From the NCBI RefSeq assembly GCF_900110925.1, contig NZ_FOFP01000005.1, forward strand, positions 130,581 through 194,580: a DNA stretch of 64,000 nucleotides. The letters are read 5' to 3'. Each line of letters opens with the position of its first letter. The stretch's first letter is position 1. The position numbers and the translations under genes are program-made. The DNA is from Pseudomonas cuatrocienegasensis. GTDB taxonomy: Bacteria > Pseudomonadota > Gammaproteobacteria > Pseudomonadales > Pseudomonadaceae. Below the pieces are notes generated by a model. The model had not been told where the DNA came from. It saw nothing but the letters and a program-made list of their open reading frames with translations, and made no database searches. Below, piece after piece: positions 27,641 to 37,777 of the stretch.

Positions 27641-28191
27641 ACAGCACACCGGCGCCGCACAAGCCCACCCCGCCTCGCCCGCAGGAGCTGCCCAAGCCCC
27701 GCAGCGCGAGCAGCGAAAGCAGTCTCCCGGCACTCAAGCACGAACGTGGCGAGGCGCTGCCCCACGAGACCCTGGAAGAAGGCGAACTCTTCGAGCAGAT
27801 GATGAGCGCCGCCAACGACAACGTCTTCTGGCTGGCTAGCGAGCCGCCGCACGGGCTGGCCGATGGCTGGCGCGATGGCGCAAAGCAGGGCGGTAATGCC
27901 TACCTGCCCCCGGCCCCGGTCAAGATCTTGTGGGACGCGCTGCTCAACCCAATCGGAGAGCACCTGACCAGCCACGCCATGCAGGCCATGGAAGCCGTCT
28001 TCGAGCTGCCACAGCTCGGCAAGGTGACGGTGCAGGTGACACCGCGCAGCGACGGCCTGGATATCGCCCTGCGCTTTGCCCGCGACGCCGCCTTGCAGCG
28101 CTGCCAGGAAACCCGTGAAGCCAGCCGTGACTGGCTCAGCCAACGGCTGGGGCGTCGCGTCAGGCTAACCCTCACGCAGGCAGGTGATTGA
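27637..28191 (+). CDS. hrpP: HrpP, substrate-specificity switch / length-control protein (SctP)
   Basis: A 184-residue protein with a proline-rich disordered N-terminus (HKPTPPRPQELPKPRSAS) and a compact C-terminal domain ending LGRRVRLTLTQAGD, the organisation of SctP/FliK-type T3S4 proteins. In P. syringae HrpP is itself secreted and controls pilus production and translocation. It starts in an ATGA overlap with hrpO and its TGA lies two bases before the preferred hrcQ ATG. Confidence 0.85.
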   Translation: MNSTPAPHKPTPPRPQELPKPRSASSESSLPALKHERGEALPHETLEEGELFEQMMSAANDNVFWLASEPPHGLADGWRDGAKQGGNAYLPPAPVKILWDALLNPIGEHLTSHAMQAMEAVFELPQLGKVTVQVTPRSDGLDIALRFARDAALQRCQETREASRDWLSQRLGRRVRLTLTQAGD

Positions 28192-28192
28192 G

Positions 28193-29236
28193 ATGAACGC
28201 ACAGGTACTGGCCATCAGGCCCGTCAGCAGCACCGAGGCGTCGATCCGCGAGCGCATCGGCAGTGGCTTGAGCCTGTTGTTTCGGCTCAATCGACAAACC
28301 GGTCAACTGGCCATGCGCCTGGCCCCCACCACCGGCCAGAGCATTGATGTCGGCCATCTGGAATGCGCCTCGGGGCCGATGCGCCTGACCAACAGCGAAG
28401 CCCTGCTGGGCCTGTTGTCCAGTTGCCCGGCCCTGTCGCAGCAACCGGACAGCCGCGAAGACCACCATTGGTACTGGGAGCTTTATAACCATTATCTGAG
28501 CCCCGAACTGCAGCACCTGTTTGGCACCTTGCAGCCGCTGGCCCAGCCCCTGAAAGGCGGGCTGGATTGCCTATTGGAAGCGCGCATCAACGGCTTGCGG
28601 GTCTGCGCCCGGTTGAGCGCGCCGCCCGCCACGCTGCTTGATCTGCTCGATCGCGGCCGCTGGCAGCCCACGCCGGCCAACGCCTGGCCGTGGCCGATCA
28701 ACACCCCGCTGCTGCTGGGCCGCCTGGCGCTAAGTTTGAAGCAGTTGAAGGGGCTGCGGCCCGGCGATGTGCTGCTGCCAGACCAGCCCCTGTTCACCCC
28801 CAATGGCCACGGCACACTGCACCTGGGCGCCAACCGGCTGAGCCTGGTACAGGAGTCCGCCAATGCACTGTGCTTCACCCTAACCGATCTGGAGCAAGAC
28901 ACCATGAATGCCACCCTCGACCACTTTACGCCCCGTGACAGTGACAGCCCGCTGCTGCTCGACGACCTTCAGATGCCCGAGGACAACGCCGACAGCGGCG
29001 AGGATCTGGAGCGCTTCAACGACCTGGCCCTGGCACTGTCGCTGCGCGCGGGCAATTTATCCCTGAGCCTGGGCCAGTTGCGTTCGCTGTCGGTCGGCTC
29101 CGTACTGACCTTCAATGGCTGCGCACCGGGCCATGCCATGCTGTTCCATGGCGAGCGCCCGCTGGCCCATGGTGAACTGGTGGATGTCGAAGGCCGTCTG
29201 GGCCTGCAGATCACGCGCATGGACGCGTTGCGATGA
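28193..29236 (+). CDS. hrcQ: HrcQ, cytoplasmic ring (C-ring/sorting platform) protein, unsplit
   Basis: A 347-residue SctQ protein. The last 75 residues are the SPOA domain ([37 protein letters not shown] end). In P. syringae the gene is divided into hrcQA and hrcQB; here one frame covers both. The ATG at 28193 has AGGT 7 bases upstream, while a GTG at 28184 is also in frame. Residues about 225-262 form an acidic, low-complexity linker where the P. syringae split falls, and an internal ribosome binding site lies there (separate entry). Confidence 0.9.
   Translation: MNAQVLAIRPVSSTEASIRERIGSGLSLLFRLNRQTGQLAMRLAPTTGQSIDVGHLECASGPMRLTNSEALLGLLSSCPALSQQPDSREDHHWYWELYNHYLSPELQHLFGTLQPLAQPLKGGLDCLLEARINGLRVCARLSAPPATLLDLLDRGRWQPTPANAWPWPINTPLLLGRLALSLKQLKGLRPGDVLLPDQPLFTPNGHGTLHLGANRLSLVQESANALCFTLTDLEQDTMNATLDHFTPRDSDSPLLLDDLQMPEDNADSGEDLERFNDLALALSLRAGNLSLSLGQLRSLSVGSVLTFNGCAPGHAMLFHGERPLAHGELVDVEGRLGLQITRMDALR
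28904..29236 (+). other. Probable internally initiated HrcQB-like product
   Basis: Inside hrcQ an in-frame ATG at 28904 is preceded by GGAG (28891-28894) with a 9-base gap, and is followed by the acidic linker and complete SPOA domain: a 110-residue product. SctQ genes of Salmonella and Yersinia make such a short C-terminal form by internal initiation, and in P. syringae it is a separate gene. Confidence 0.55.
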
Positions 29237-29886
29237 ATCTGCAGGATGCCAACCCGTTGACGCTGGCCTTGTTTCTCGGGGCGCTGTCACTGGTGCCATT
29301 GCTGATGATCATCTGCACGGCCTTCCTGAAGATCGCCATGGTGCTGCTGATTACCCGCAACGCCATCGGTGTGCAGCAGGCCCCGCCGAACATGGCGCTG
29401 TATGGCATTGCCCTGGCGGCGACGCTGTTCATCATGGCGCCGGTGTTCAACGAGATGGGCCAGCGGGTCAAGAAACTCCCCGAGCGTCTGGATGACTTCG
29501 CGGCTATGCAAAGCGCCGGGGAGCATGTGATCGAACCCTTGCGCCTGTTCATGACCCGCAACCTAGACCCGGATATCCAAACCCACCTGCTGGAAAACAC
29601 CCAGCGCATCTGGCCCAAGGAAATGTCCGCTGCCGCCAGCCGCGAGGACTTGCTGCTGGTGGTGCCGGCCTTTGTGCTGTCGGAGTTGCAGGCCGGTTTT
29701 CAGATCGGCTTTTTGATCTACATCCCGTTCATCGTTATCGACCTGATTGTCTCGAACATTCTGCTTGCCCTGGGCATGCAGATGGTGGCGCCAATGACCA
29801 TTTCGCTGCCGCTGAAAATCCTTCTGTTCGTGCTGGTCGATGGCTGGACCCGCCTGCTCGATGGGCTTTTCTACAGCTACCTGTGA
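29233..29886 (+). CDS. hrcR: HrcR, export apparatus membrane protein (SctR)
   Basis: A 217-residue inner-membrane protein with four hydrophobic segments: near residues 10-35 ([20 protein letters not shown]), 50-70, 155-180 and 185-210. The conserved SctR/FliP features include [10 protein letters not shown] at the start and [20 protein letters not shown] near 150. It forms the export gate core with HrcS and HrcT. ATGA overlap with hrcQ. Confidence 0.95.
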   Translation: MNLQDANPLTLALFLGALSLVPLLMIICTAFLKIAMVLLITRNAIGVQQAPPNMALYGIALAATLFIMAPVFNEMGQRVKKLPERLDDFAAMQSAGEHVIEPLRLFMTRNLDPDIQTHLLENTQRIWPKEMSAAASREDLLLVVPAFVLSELQAGFQIGFLIYIPFIVIDLIVSNILLALGMQMVAPMTISLPLKILLFVLVDGWTRLLDGLFYSYL

Positions 29887-29900
29887 TCCACCGAGGCCTT

Positions 29901-30161
29901 ATGGAAACCCTGACGCTGTTCAAACAGGCCATGTTGCTGGTGGTCGTGCTCTCGGCACCGGCGTTGATTGTGGCGGTGATTGTCGGCGTCATCACCTCGC
30001 TGCTGCAGGCGGTGATGCAGTTACAGGACCAGACCCTGCCGTTCGCCATCAAGCTGGTGGCCGTAGGCGTGGCGCTGGCACTGACCGGGCGCTGGATTGG
30101 CATCGAACTGATGCAACTGACCTACCTGGCGTTCAACATGATCGGCCAGACGAGGTTTTGA
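29901..30161 (+). CDS. hrcS: HrcS, export apparatus membrane protein (SctS)
   Basis: An 86-residue protein with two hydrophobic helices (about residues 12-35 and 48-72), characteristic of SctS/FliQ. The ATG at 29901 has GAGG 5 bases upstream; the longer GTG start at 29883, overlapping hrcR, adds residues not seen in the family. Confidence 0.9.
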   Translation: METLTLFKQAMLLVVVLSAPALIVAVIVGVITSLLQAVMQLQDQTLPFAIKLVAVGVALALTGRWIGIELMQLTYLAFNMIGQTRF

Positions 30162-30162
30162 G

Positions 30163-30960
30163 ATGTTCGAGCTGCCATTCAAGGAGATCAGCGAGTCGAT
30201 CATTGCCCTGACCGTGGGCATGGCTCGGCTGTACCCGTGCCTGTTCCTGATTCCGGCGTTTGCGTTCACCGAACTCAAGGGCATGTTGCGCCACACGATC
30301 GTGCTGGGCCTGGCCCTGTTCCCCATGCCGAGCATCCGCAACGCCCTCGCCGAGCAGACCCTCGGCTGGCTGGACCTGACAGCGCTGCTGCTCAAAGAGA
30401 GCCTTATCGGCCTGCTGCTGGGGCTGCTGCTGGCCATGCCCTTCTGGCTGTTCGAGTCCATTGGCTGCCTATTCGATAACCAGCGTGGCGCGCTGGTGGG
30501 CGGCCAGATCAACCCGGCACTGGGCGACAACACCTCGGAGCTGGGGCACATGCTCAAACAGGTGATGATCTTGCTGATGATTCTGGGCGGCGGTTACGCC
30601 AGTCTGACCCAGATCATCTGGGACAGCTACCTGGTCTGGCCCGCCAGCCAATGGGCGCCTGTCACCGGCCCGGAAGGTTTTGAGGTCTATCTGCAATTGG
30701 TCGCCAGTACATTTCGCTTTATGGTGCTGTACGCCGCACCGCTGGTGGGCCTGTTGCTGCTGATCGAGTTCGGCATGGCGATCCTCAGCCTTTACAGCCC
30801 ACAACTGCAGGTTTCGACACTAGCCATGCCGGCCAAAAGCCTGGTTGGCCTGGGCTTTCTGGTGCTGTACATGCCCATGCTCACCTGGCTGGGCGAAGGC
30901 CGGCTGAATGCGTTGAGCGACTTGACCCACCTGCTGCCGCTACTGTTGCAGACCCCCTGA
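30163..30960 (+). CDS. hrcT: HrcT, export apparatus membrane protein (SctT)
   Basis: A 265-residue inner-membrane protein with six to seven hydrophobic segments, the SctT/FliR subunit of the export gate. Family features include FLIPAFAFTELKGMLRH near residues 25-42 and DNQRGALVGGQINPALGDN near 105-123. It begins one base after the hrcS stop. Confidence 0.95.
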   Translation: MFELPFKEISESIIALTVGMARLYPCLFLIPAFAFTELKGMLRHTIVLGLALFPMPSIRNALAEQTLGWLDLTALLLKESLIGLLLGLLLAMPFWLFESIGCLFDNQRGALVGGQINPALGDNTSELGHMLKQVMILLMILGGGYASLTQIIWDSYLVWPASQWAPVTGPEGFEVYLQLVASTFRFMVLYAAPLVGLLLLIEFGMAILSLYSPQLQVSTLAMPAKSLVGLGFLVLYMPMLTWLGEGRLNALSDLTHLLPLLLQTP

Positions 30961-30984
30961 GCGCCCGCTGCCGGAAGCCGGACC

Positions 30985-32070
30985 ATGAGCGAAAAAACCG
31001 AAGAACCCACGCAGAAAAAGCTCGATGACGCCCGCCAGAAAGGCCAGGTCGGGCAAAGCCAGGATGTGCCCAAACTATTTATTTTCGCCGCCTTGATCGA
31101 GATGATCCTGGGCCTGGTCGACTCCGGTATGGAACGCCTTAAGGCGTTGATCATGCTGCCCATGACGAAGCTGGACCGGCCCTTCTCCGCCGTCCTGGGC
31201 GAGGTGATGAGCAAAGCCGGCATAGAGCTGCTGCTGTTTATGCTCCCGGTACTAGGCATTGCGGTGGCCATGCGCATGGCGGGCGGCTGGATTCAGTTCG
31301 GCCCGCTGTTCGCCAGCGAAGCCCTGAAGCTAGACTTTGAGCGCCTGAACCCGATCAACCAGTTCAAGCAGATGTTCTCTTCGCGCCAGTTGTTCAACCT
31401 GTTCAACAGCCTGTGCAAAGCGGTGATGATCACCCTGGTGCTGTATTGGGTACTGCCTCCCGCACTGGGCGACCTGATCAGTCTGGCCCAGACGGACCTT
31501 GACAGTTACTGGAAAGCCTTGGTGGAGTTGTTCAAACGCTTGTCGCGCATCTGCCTCGGGCTGTTGCTGGTGCTTGCGGCCATCGACTTCGCCCTGCAGA
31601 AGTACTTCTTCATCAAGGGCCAGCGCATGAGCCATGAAGACATCCGCAGGGAGTACAAGGAGTCCGAAGGCGACCCACACATGAAGTCGCACCGCAAATC
31701 CCTGGCGCGGGAAATTTCTCAGCAACCCGGTTCCGCAGCCCCCGCTAAGGCCCCGGTCGAAGACGCCGACATGCTGCTGGTCAACCCGACCCACTTTGCC
31801 GTGGCGCTCTTCTACCGCCCGGAGCACACCCCGCTGCCGCGCATCATTTGCAAGGGCCGTGACGCCGAGGCCCGCGAACTGATCGAGCGCGCCCGCAACG
31901 CCGGCGTGCCGGTGGTGCGCTTCGTGTGGCTGGCCCGCACGCTGTACCGCGAAAACGTCGGCCAGTTCATACCCCGCGCCACGCTGCAAGCCGTGGCCCA
32001 GGTCTACCGCCTGCTGCGCGAGATGGACGAGCAGAGCCAGGCCGACGTGATCGAGATGCCACATTACTAG
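30985..32070 (+). CDS. hrcU: HrcU, autocleaving switch protein (SctU/FlhB)
   Basis: A 361-residue protein beginning MSEKTEEPTQKKLDDARQKG, the typical SctU start, with four membrane segments to about residue 210. The cytoplasmic domain has the autocleavage site NPTH (in MLLVNPTHFAVALFY, about residue 264), which switches secretion from early to late substrates. It is the last structural gene of the hrpJ operon. The avrE hrp box begins on its final base. Confidence 0.95.
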   Translation: MSEKTEEPTQKKLDDARQKGQVGQSQDVPKLFIFAALIEMILGLVDSGMERLKALIMLPMTKLDRPFSAVLGEVMSKAGIELLLFMLPVLGIAVAMRMAGGWIQFGPLFASEALKLDFERLNPINQFKQMFSSRQLFNLFNSLCKAVMITLVLYWVLPPALGDLISLAQTDLDSYWKALVELFKRLSRICLGLLLVLAAIDFALQKYFFIKGQRMSHEDIRREYKESEGDPHMKSHRKSLAREISQQPGSAAPAKAPVEDADMLLVNPTHFAVALFYRPEHTPLPRIICKGRDAEARELIERARNAGVPVVRFVWLARTLYRENVGQFIPRATLQAVAQVYRLLREMDEQSQADVIEMPHY

Positions 32071-32098
32071 GAACCAAGTCACAGGGCATTCCCACTCA
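32070..32098 (+). promoter_or_regulatory. hrp box of avrE
   Basis: GGAACC-N16-CCACTCA, starting at the last base of hrcU and ending about 80 bases before the avrE start. Confidence 0.9.
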
Positions 32099-32178
32099 GG
32101 GCAAAGGAATTTTTCCTTTAAGGCCAGGGCATCCATTGCGAGGTTGCGCCTGATCAGTCCATGACACGGAGAATGCCG

Positions 32179-35100
32179 ATGATTGCGCTTAACAACACGC
32201 CTGGCGTCAGCCAGGTTCAGGGAGCGAGTACCTCAGGTCACAACCCGCAAGGCCTTGAGCAACGCCCTCACACACCGACACAACGCACCACCGTCTCGCT
32301 GGACAAACTCGGCCAACAGGCACCCAGCAAGGTCGGCCCGGTGACGCAAGACCTGCAAACAGCCGGCAAAATCGGCCTGCCGGGCAACGAGCAGCCGGCC
32401 ATAACGGCGCAAGACCCCGATCAGATCGCGCAACACGCCGCCCAGCACCTGCGCGGGGCGGGCGGGCGCCTACGCGGGGCCGATAAACGCGGCCGCTCAC
32501 TGCTCGAAGAGCCCAAGGCAGACGCGGGTAAAACCACAAAAAACGCCGACAGCAAACCGAGCGCCACGGCCGAGGCCACGCCCCAGCCCCCGCACCAGGA
32601 ACCTGTGGCGGCTAACGCCCAGGGGCTGAGCGGGCCGCTGCGCACCAGCAAGCTGGAGCGCGCCTTGATGGGCGGGACGCCGGACGCCGCCAACACCTCG
32701 AAAAAGGCGCAAAGCCCTGCCGCTGAGCCTGCCCCCGCCAACCCAGCGCCAGCCAGCCAGACCGGCAGCGCGAAGACCGCCATGAAGGACGCGCAGGCCC
32801 TGCAACACGCCGCGCAAAGCAGCCGCGACGCCAACGGCCGCTTCAGCGGCGCGGATGGCAAAGGGGCTTCCATCAAGGAGCAAGCCAAGCCCCAAGCGCC
32901 TGCCTTAGGCGACGCCCAGCCGTTAGCCGGCGGACGCTTTGTCGGCATGGACGGCAAAATCGAGCGCCCCGTGCGGCCCACCATCACCCCCAACACCGTC
33001 CGCCTGGACCACAACGGCCAAGCCAGCTTCGAGAACTTCACCCCGCCGGCCTTGAACAGCCTGCTGCAAAACACCGTGGGCAAAGCCGACAAGACGTACC
33101 TGGCCCACCAGAGCACGCCGCACGGTGACGAGCAGGTCCTGCTCGAACCCAAAGGCCACCTGCTGAACATCAAGCAAACCGACACCGCCATCGTCTTGCT
33201 GCGCAGCAGTAAATCGCTGGATGTGCCCCCAGACAGCGTGCCGGGCAAGCTCGAACTGCAACGCCAGGGCAACTCGATGAACGTCGCGGGCCTGCTGTCC
33301 ACGGTCACTCAGCCGTTGCCAGACAAGGCGCATATCGCCCATTTGAGCGGCGCTCATCAGGATGCCGATGGCCTCAACCTGCGCCTGCACGACGAAAAGC
33401 TCTATCACTTCCACCCCGCCACACTCAAGTGGACGCCCCTGGCCGGTACGGCCGACAAGACCTTCAGCAGCCTGGCGAGCGAAGGTGACGGCAAGCTTTA
33501 CGCGCGCACCGGCGACACGCTGATCAACCTATCCAGCGAGAAAAAACCACAGATCACCCTAAAAGACCTGAGCGCGCATTCGGTCGCCCCCGACGGCACT
33601 GTGGCCCTGCTGGCGGGCAAGGACACCCAGACCCTGCAGTTGGCCAAGATGGGCAGCGCCCCCGAGCTGCACCTTAGCCTCGAACTCAACGAGGGCAAAT
33701 CCGAAGCCAAGAGCATTGGCCTGAGCAAAGACCGCCTGTTCGTTGCCGATGCCGAAGGCAAACTGTACAGCGCCGCGCGCCATGCACTGCACAGCGATGA
33801 CGGCGTTTTGCGGCTCATGCCGGAGAAAAACTACCAGCCCGACACGGGCACGCTGGGCACCCACCAGCAGGTCACCGGCTTTATGAGTGGCGAGGGCGGG
33901 CAACTGCATGCCTTGATCAAGGACAGCGCCGGGCATGTGCATTCCCACGGCCTGGACGAGCAAAGCGCCAGCCTGCAGAGCGGCTGGAACCTCACGGATG
34001 TGCTGGCCCTCGAAAACACCAAGGGCCTGCCCAGCAAGAGCGCGCCAACCCCGGAAAACACCCTCGACCTGCACCGCAACGGGCGCGTCGGGCTGGTCGA
34101 CGGCAGCATTCAGGTCTGGAGTTCCGCCACCCAGGACTGGAAGGACAGCGGCGTCAAAGACATCGACGCCTTAAAGCGCGGCATCGACGGCAATGCCTAT
34201 GTGCTCAAGGACGGACAGGTTTACGAGCTGAAGGTCACCCCCGATTACGGCAAAGCCGCCTTCAACGACACCCACACCCTGAAAGAGTCACCCCGCGCCA
34301 CCAAGGTCGAGCTGGGCGATGCCATCGCGGGCCTGGAGGACCGCGTGATCAAAGACTTTGCCATATACAACGACAAACAGTTTGTCGCCCTTGACGACCA
34401 GGGCCGCATGACCGCCCACCACAAGGAAGGTGACCCCAGCGAAATGACCCGCCATGGCCTGGAGGGCACGGTGGCCTACCTGACCCTCGATGCCAACGGC
34501 GTGCATGCGGCAACCAGCAATGGCGAGCTGTTCTTCATGCTCAAGGAAGACTGGCAGAGCAAACCTGCCGAGAGCGAGCCAGCGCCAGCACCGGCGCAAG
34601 CCGCCAGCGCCGCAGACACCCCGGCGGCTTCAGCCAAGCCCTCCACCTCTGCGGCGGCGCAAGACAGCCCTGCCAGCGCGAAACCCTCGACCGCCAAAAC
34701 CGACAGCGAGCCTACCTGGCAAAAGATCCCTTTTCGCCCTGCGGGTGAGATCACCAGCCTTCGCACCGAGGTGGACAATACGCTGTGCATCACCTTGAAA
34801 AACGACCCCAACGGTCACGGCGCCTACCAGTTGAAAGGGAAGCAGTGGCAAACCATCGAGCATCGCCCTGCCGACCAGAACGAACTGAACAGCATGTTCG
34901 AGCGGCTCGACAGCGGCATGATCAGCAAAAGCATCCCAGGGGTCGGCACCTTACGGGTGACCTCCAACCTGCTGGGGCGCAGCGGCATCGAGCAAGGCCA
35001 TAAATCCAGCACAGCGGAGTTCATCGGGGCGCACGTGTTCCAACCGGGCCTGGAAGTGCGACCGGCCAAGAACCTGGTCAACTACATCGACCACAAGATC

Positions 35101-37671
35101 AATGGCCGCGATGGCCTGGCAGACGTCTACCGCGCGCAGGCGCCCTTGTTCCAGGACCTTAAAGAGATTCGCCAAGCGCCAGGCAAGGCCCCCGAACCCG
35201 GCAACGACCTGAAGACGCGCATCGCCAAGTTGGACCTGGGCGACGACGGCAAGGCGCTGACTGACAGCCTGGAGTCGTTTCGCGAAGAGTTGGAAAACCA
35301 CAGCCGCAAGGCCGTCATGACGCTGGGCGAGAAAAGCGGCCTGCTCAACCTGCATGGCGAGCCAACAGACAAGGCCAAAGACAAAGCCGGCAAATCGCAC
35401 ACGCAAGCGCCCACCGAGCGCAAAGAATCCAAGAACGACCTGCTGGCCCTGAGCCAGGGCGCGCTGGACAAGGTCTCGCCCTCGCCCGACAACCCCACCG
35501 GTGCATTGCTCAAATCCCTGCAGGGCATGGGCCTGAAACTCAAACATCTGGATGCCGACACCCCCGCCGATACGAGGCGCAATGGTGCCGATGAACACGC
35601 CCTGACCAAGGCCCGCCTGGCGCTGGATATCAGCACCCTCAACGAGGTCGGCAAGCTGCTGGATAAAGCGGAAAAGCTCCCCGATGGCCCCGAAAGAAAC
35701 GCCCAGATAAAGGCGCTCAAACATGAGCTAACCCAGTTGCGCGACAAGACCTATGGCGAACACCCGATCAAGCAGGTGTCGGACATGGGCTTTACCGAGC
35801 ACTACCAACTGGAAAAAGCCTACGACGGGCTCAAATCGTTCCTCAATGGCTTCCACAAGCCCGGCCACGCCACCAGCGTCAACATGCGCGCCGCCACCCA
35901 CAGCAAGGACCAGACGGAGCTGGCTGACAAGTTCAAGAACGCCCTTAAACAGTTGGAGTTTCCCGACGACGAAATCAGTCTGTCACGCAGCTACGGCATG
36001 ACCCTCAGTACGCCCTTTATCGGCCTCGCCAAAAATGTCACCGGCCCATGGCCCAGTGCGCAGTACAACAACACGCGCAATTACGCCTTTGCCGCCGAGC
36101 GCGGCGAAAAAGGTGTGGAGGTCTATCTGCTGCGTGAGCACGCCAACTTGCTCAGCGGCACCGTGGGCGCAGGCAAGGATGTCCTGCCGGATATCACCAC
36201 GGCGGGCGACTACACAAAACTCACCACTCTGGACCTGGGCAATGAGAAACATGGCGCGCTGGCCTTTCGTGTGGGTGGCGATGTAACGGCCGCCGGCACC
36301 TACACCGAACGGACCGGGGTGGCATTCACCGTGCCGGATGAAAAGATCGACAAATTCGTCGATAACTTGTTCACCGGCAAGATGACCGCCCTGGATGTTC
36401 TCAAGGAAGGCGCAAGCCACAAGGCCCACGAAATGAAGCGGGTCAACGTCGACTTGACGGCTGGTTTCAACACTGAGTTTCGTGTGCAACTGGGCATGTC
36501 GGATCATGACAGCAAGCCATTGACCGCCTCTGCCCGATTCGGAGCCGGTTTCACCGCCAACGTCAACCTGGCCAACTTCACCTGGCAAAAACTCAGTCAG
36601 GAAAACGATACCAGCCGCATGGATGAGGCCAGCCAGAACCGCGTGCGCCTGCTCAACAATGTCGGCGTCGGTGCGTTTGCCCGCGCCCAAGTCGTGGGCG
36701 GCCATACCAACCCAAGCCCCAGCACGGAGCCAGGCTCCCAGGCGATTACCAGCAGCAACGGGGTCACGGTAAACGCCTCTCTGGACGACAAAACCACCAA
36801 GCGGATCAAGTTCCAGTTCAAGGAGGCCACCCCGCTGACCACGGCCAACGTGACCAAGCTTGCCACCTCGCTGGGCGATGCCTTCAAGGACAAGGTGTCC
36901 AAAGACGAGCTGACCCGCCTGGCCGACGCCACGCAACCCGAATACAAGGACGCCAGCGCCAAGGAGAAGATCCAGCTTCACCTCAAGGGGCTAAATGATT
37001 TCTTTGCCAGCAAAACGCCAGAAAACGATGACCAATACACCGCATTGCGGGCGCTCAAGCGCGCCATGGTCCAGCAGGAGGCCTCGGCCAACAAACACAG
37101 CATGCTGGACAATGGCCGCTTTGAAAGTAGCTACACCAACCTGGCGCGCCTGGACTCACAGAATGTCTCCTCCAAGATCATGAGCGTGGTCTACGGCAAC
37201 CATCAGACCAGCAACGCGGAAAACATCGCCAAGCTGATCGACCAGGACCCCGCACTCAAGTCGCTGATCAAACAGTTCCAGGCCACCGACGGCACGCTGG
37301 CACGGGTTCGCCTAGAGCCAAAGGACCACGTCTTCGACAGGTTCGATGCCGGCAGCCGGGATGGCACACTCACCCAGAAAGAGATGTTCGAGCTGCTCAG
37401 TAACCGCGACAACATGCGGATCTTGGCGATCTCGATCTTCAAGAGCGCCTCCCAAAACGACGGTTTTACCACCCCCACTCCGCTGATCAGCGGCAACAGC
37501 TCAGCCTCCATGGCCGTGAACAAGACCCTGGCCAAGGTCAACTTCAGTTATGGCCAGGATCAGGACACACCCAAGGCTTACTACGTCAACGGGGAGATTT
37601 CCCGACCCTCGGACACCCATAAAACCATCGTCCAGGAGCTGAAAAAGAACGGCCTGGAACTCAAGAGTTGA
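32179..37671 (+). CDS. avrE: AvrE/DspE-family type III effector
   Basis: A giant effector of about 1830 residues delivered into plant cells. AvrE-family proteins suppress immunity, cause water-soaking and act as membrane channels. The N-terminal 300 residues are disordered, Ala/Pro/Lys-rich and hold three GRFxGxDGK-like repeats. The middle (about 300-800) has repeating strands suggestive of a beta-propeller. A WxxxE motif (WQTIE) stands at residues 890-894. The extreme C-terminus has LKKNGLELKS, matching the LKKxGxE membrane-retention motif described for this family. The ATG at 32179 is preferred: GGAG lies 7 bases upstream, inside the longer frame from 32161. The chaperone gene avrF is not adjacent but about 4 kb away on the other strand. 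Confidence 0.95.
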   Translation: MIALNNTPGVSQVQGASTSGHNPQGLEQRPHTPTQRTTVSLDKLGQQAPSKVGPVTQDLQTAGKIGLPGNEQPAITAQDPDQIAQHAAQHLRGAGGRLRGADKRGRSLLEEPKADAGKTTKNADSKPSATAEATPQPPHQEPVAANAQGLSGPLRTSKLERALMGGTPDAANTSKKAQSPAAEPAPANPAPASQTGSAKTAMKDAQALQHAAQSSRDANGRFSGADGKGASIKEQAKPQAPALGDAQPLAGGRFVGMDGKIERPVRPTITPNTVRLDHNGQASFENFTPPALNSLLQNTVGKADKTYLAHQSTPHGDEQVLLEPKGHLLNIKQTDTAIVLLRSSKSLDVPPDSVPGKLELQRQGNSMNVAGLLSTVTQPLPDKAHIAHLSGAHQDADGLNLRLHDEKLYHFHPATLKWTPLAGTADKTFSSLASEGDGKLYARTGDTLINLSSEKKPQITLKDLSAHSVAPDGTVALLAGKDTQTLQLAKMGSAPELHLSLELNEGKSEAKSIGLSKDRLFVADAEGKLYSAARHALHSDDGVLRLMPEKNYQPDTGTLGTHQQVTGFMSGEGGQLHALIKDSAGHVHSHGLDEQSASLQSGWNLTDVLALENTKGLPSKSAPTPENTLDLHRNGRVGLVDGSIQVWSSATQDWKDSGVKDIDALKRGIDGNAYVLKDGQVYELKVTPDYGKAAFNDTHTLKESPRATKVELGDAIAGLEDRVIKDFAIYNDKQFVALDDQGRMTAHHKEGDPSEMTRHGLEGTVAYLTLDANGVHAATSNGELFFMLKEDWQSKPAESEPAPAPAQAASAADTPAASAKPSTSAAAQDSPASAKPSTAKTDSEPTWQKIPFRPAGEITSLRTEVDNTLCITLKNDPNGHGAYQLKGKQWQTIEHRPADQNELNSMFERLDSGMISKSIPGVGTLRVTSNLLGRSGIEQGHKSSTAEFIGAHVFQPGLEVRPAKNLVNYIDHKINGRDGLADVYRAQAPLFQDLKEIRQAPGKAPEPGNDLKTRIAKLDLGDDGKALTDSLESFREELENHSRKAVMTLGEKSGLLNLHGEPTDKAKDKAGKSHTQAPTERKESKNDLLALSQGALDKVSPSPDNPTGALLKSLQGMGLKLKHLDADTPADTRRNGADEHALTKARLALDISTLNEVGKLLDKAEKLPDGPERNAQIKALKHELTQLRDKTYGEHPIKQVSDMGFTEHYQLEKAYDGLKSFLNGFHKPGHATSVNMRAATHSKDQTELADKFKNALKQLEFPDDEISLSRSYGMTLSTPFIGLAKNVTGPWPSAQYNNTRNYAFAAERGEKGVEVYLLREHANLLSGTVGAGKDVLPDITTAGDYTKLTTLDLGNEKHGALAFRVGGDVTAAGTYTERTGVAFTVPDEKIDKFVDNLFTGKMTALDVLKEGASHKAHEMKRVNVDLTAGFNTEFRVQLGMSDHDSKPLTASARFGAGFTANVNLANFTWQKLSQENDTSRMDEASQNRVRLLNNVGVGAFARAQVVGGHTNPSPSTEPGSQAITSSNGVTVNASLDDKTTKRIKFQFKEATPLTTANVTKLATSLGDAFKDKVSKDELTRLADATQPEYKDASAKEKIQLHLKGLNDFFASKTPENDDQYTALRALKRAMVQQEASANKHSMLDNGRFESSYTNLARLDSQNVSSKIMSVVYGNHQTSNAENIAKLIDQDPALKSLIKQFQATDGTLARVRLEPKDHVFDRFDAGSRDGTLTQKEMFELLSNRDNMRILAISIFKSASQNDGFTTPTPLISGNSSASMAVNKTLAKVNFSYGQDQDTPKAYYVNGEISRPSDTHKTIVQELKKNGLELKS

Positions 37672-37704
37672 GCCAGCACCGACCCGCTGTTGCCTGACGT
37701 AAAG

Positions 37705-37741
37705 CAGGCTCGCGGCGCTGCAATGATGGCGCGCGAGCCTG
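37705..37741 (+). terminator. Hairpin between avrE and the dioxygenase gene
   Basis: CAGGCTCGCG at 37705-37714 pairs with CGCGAGCCTG at 37732-37741 (perfect 10 bp, 17-base loop), 34 bases after avrE. There is no T-run, so read-through into the next gene is plausible. Confidence 0.55.
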
Positions 37742-37777
37742 GGTTGTGTGCCTTAACCCTGGTAAGGAACCTTGAAA

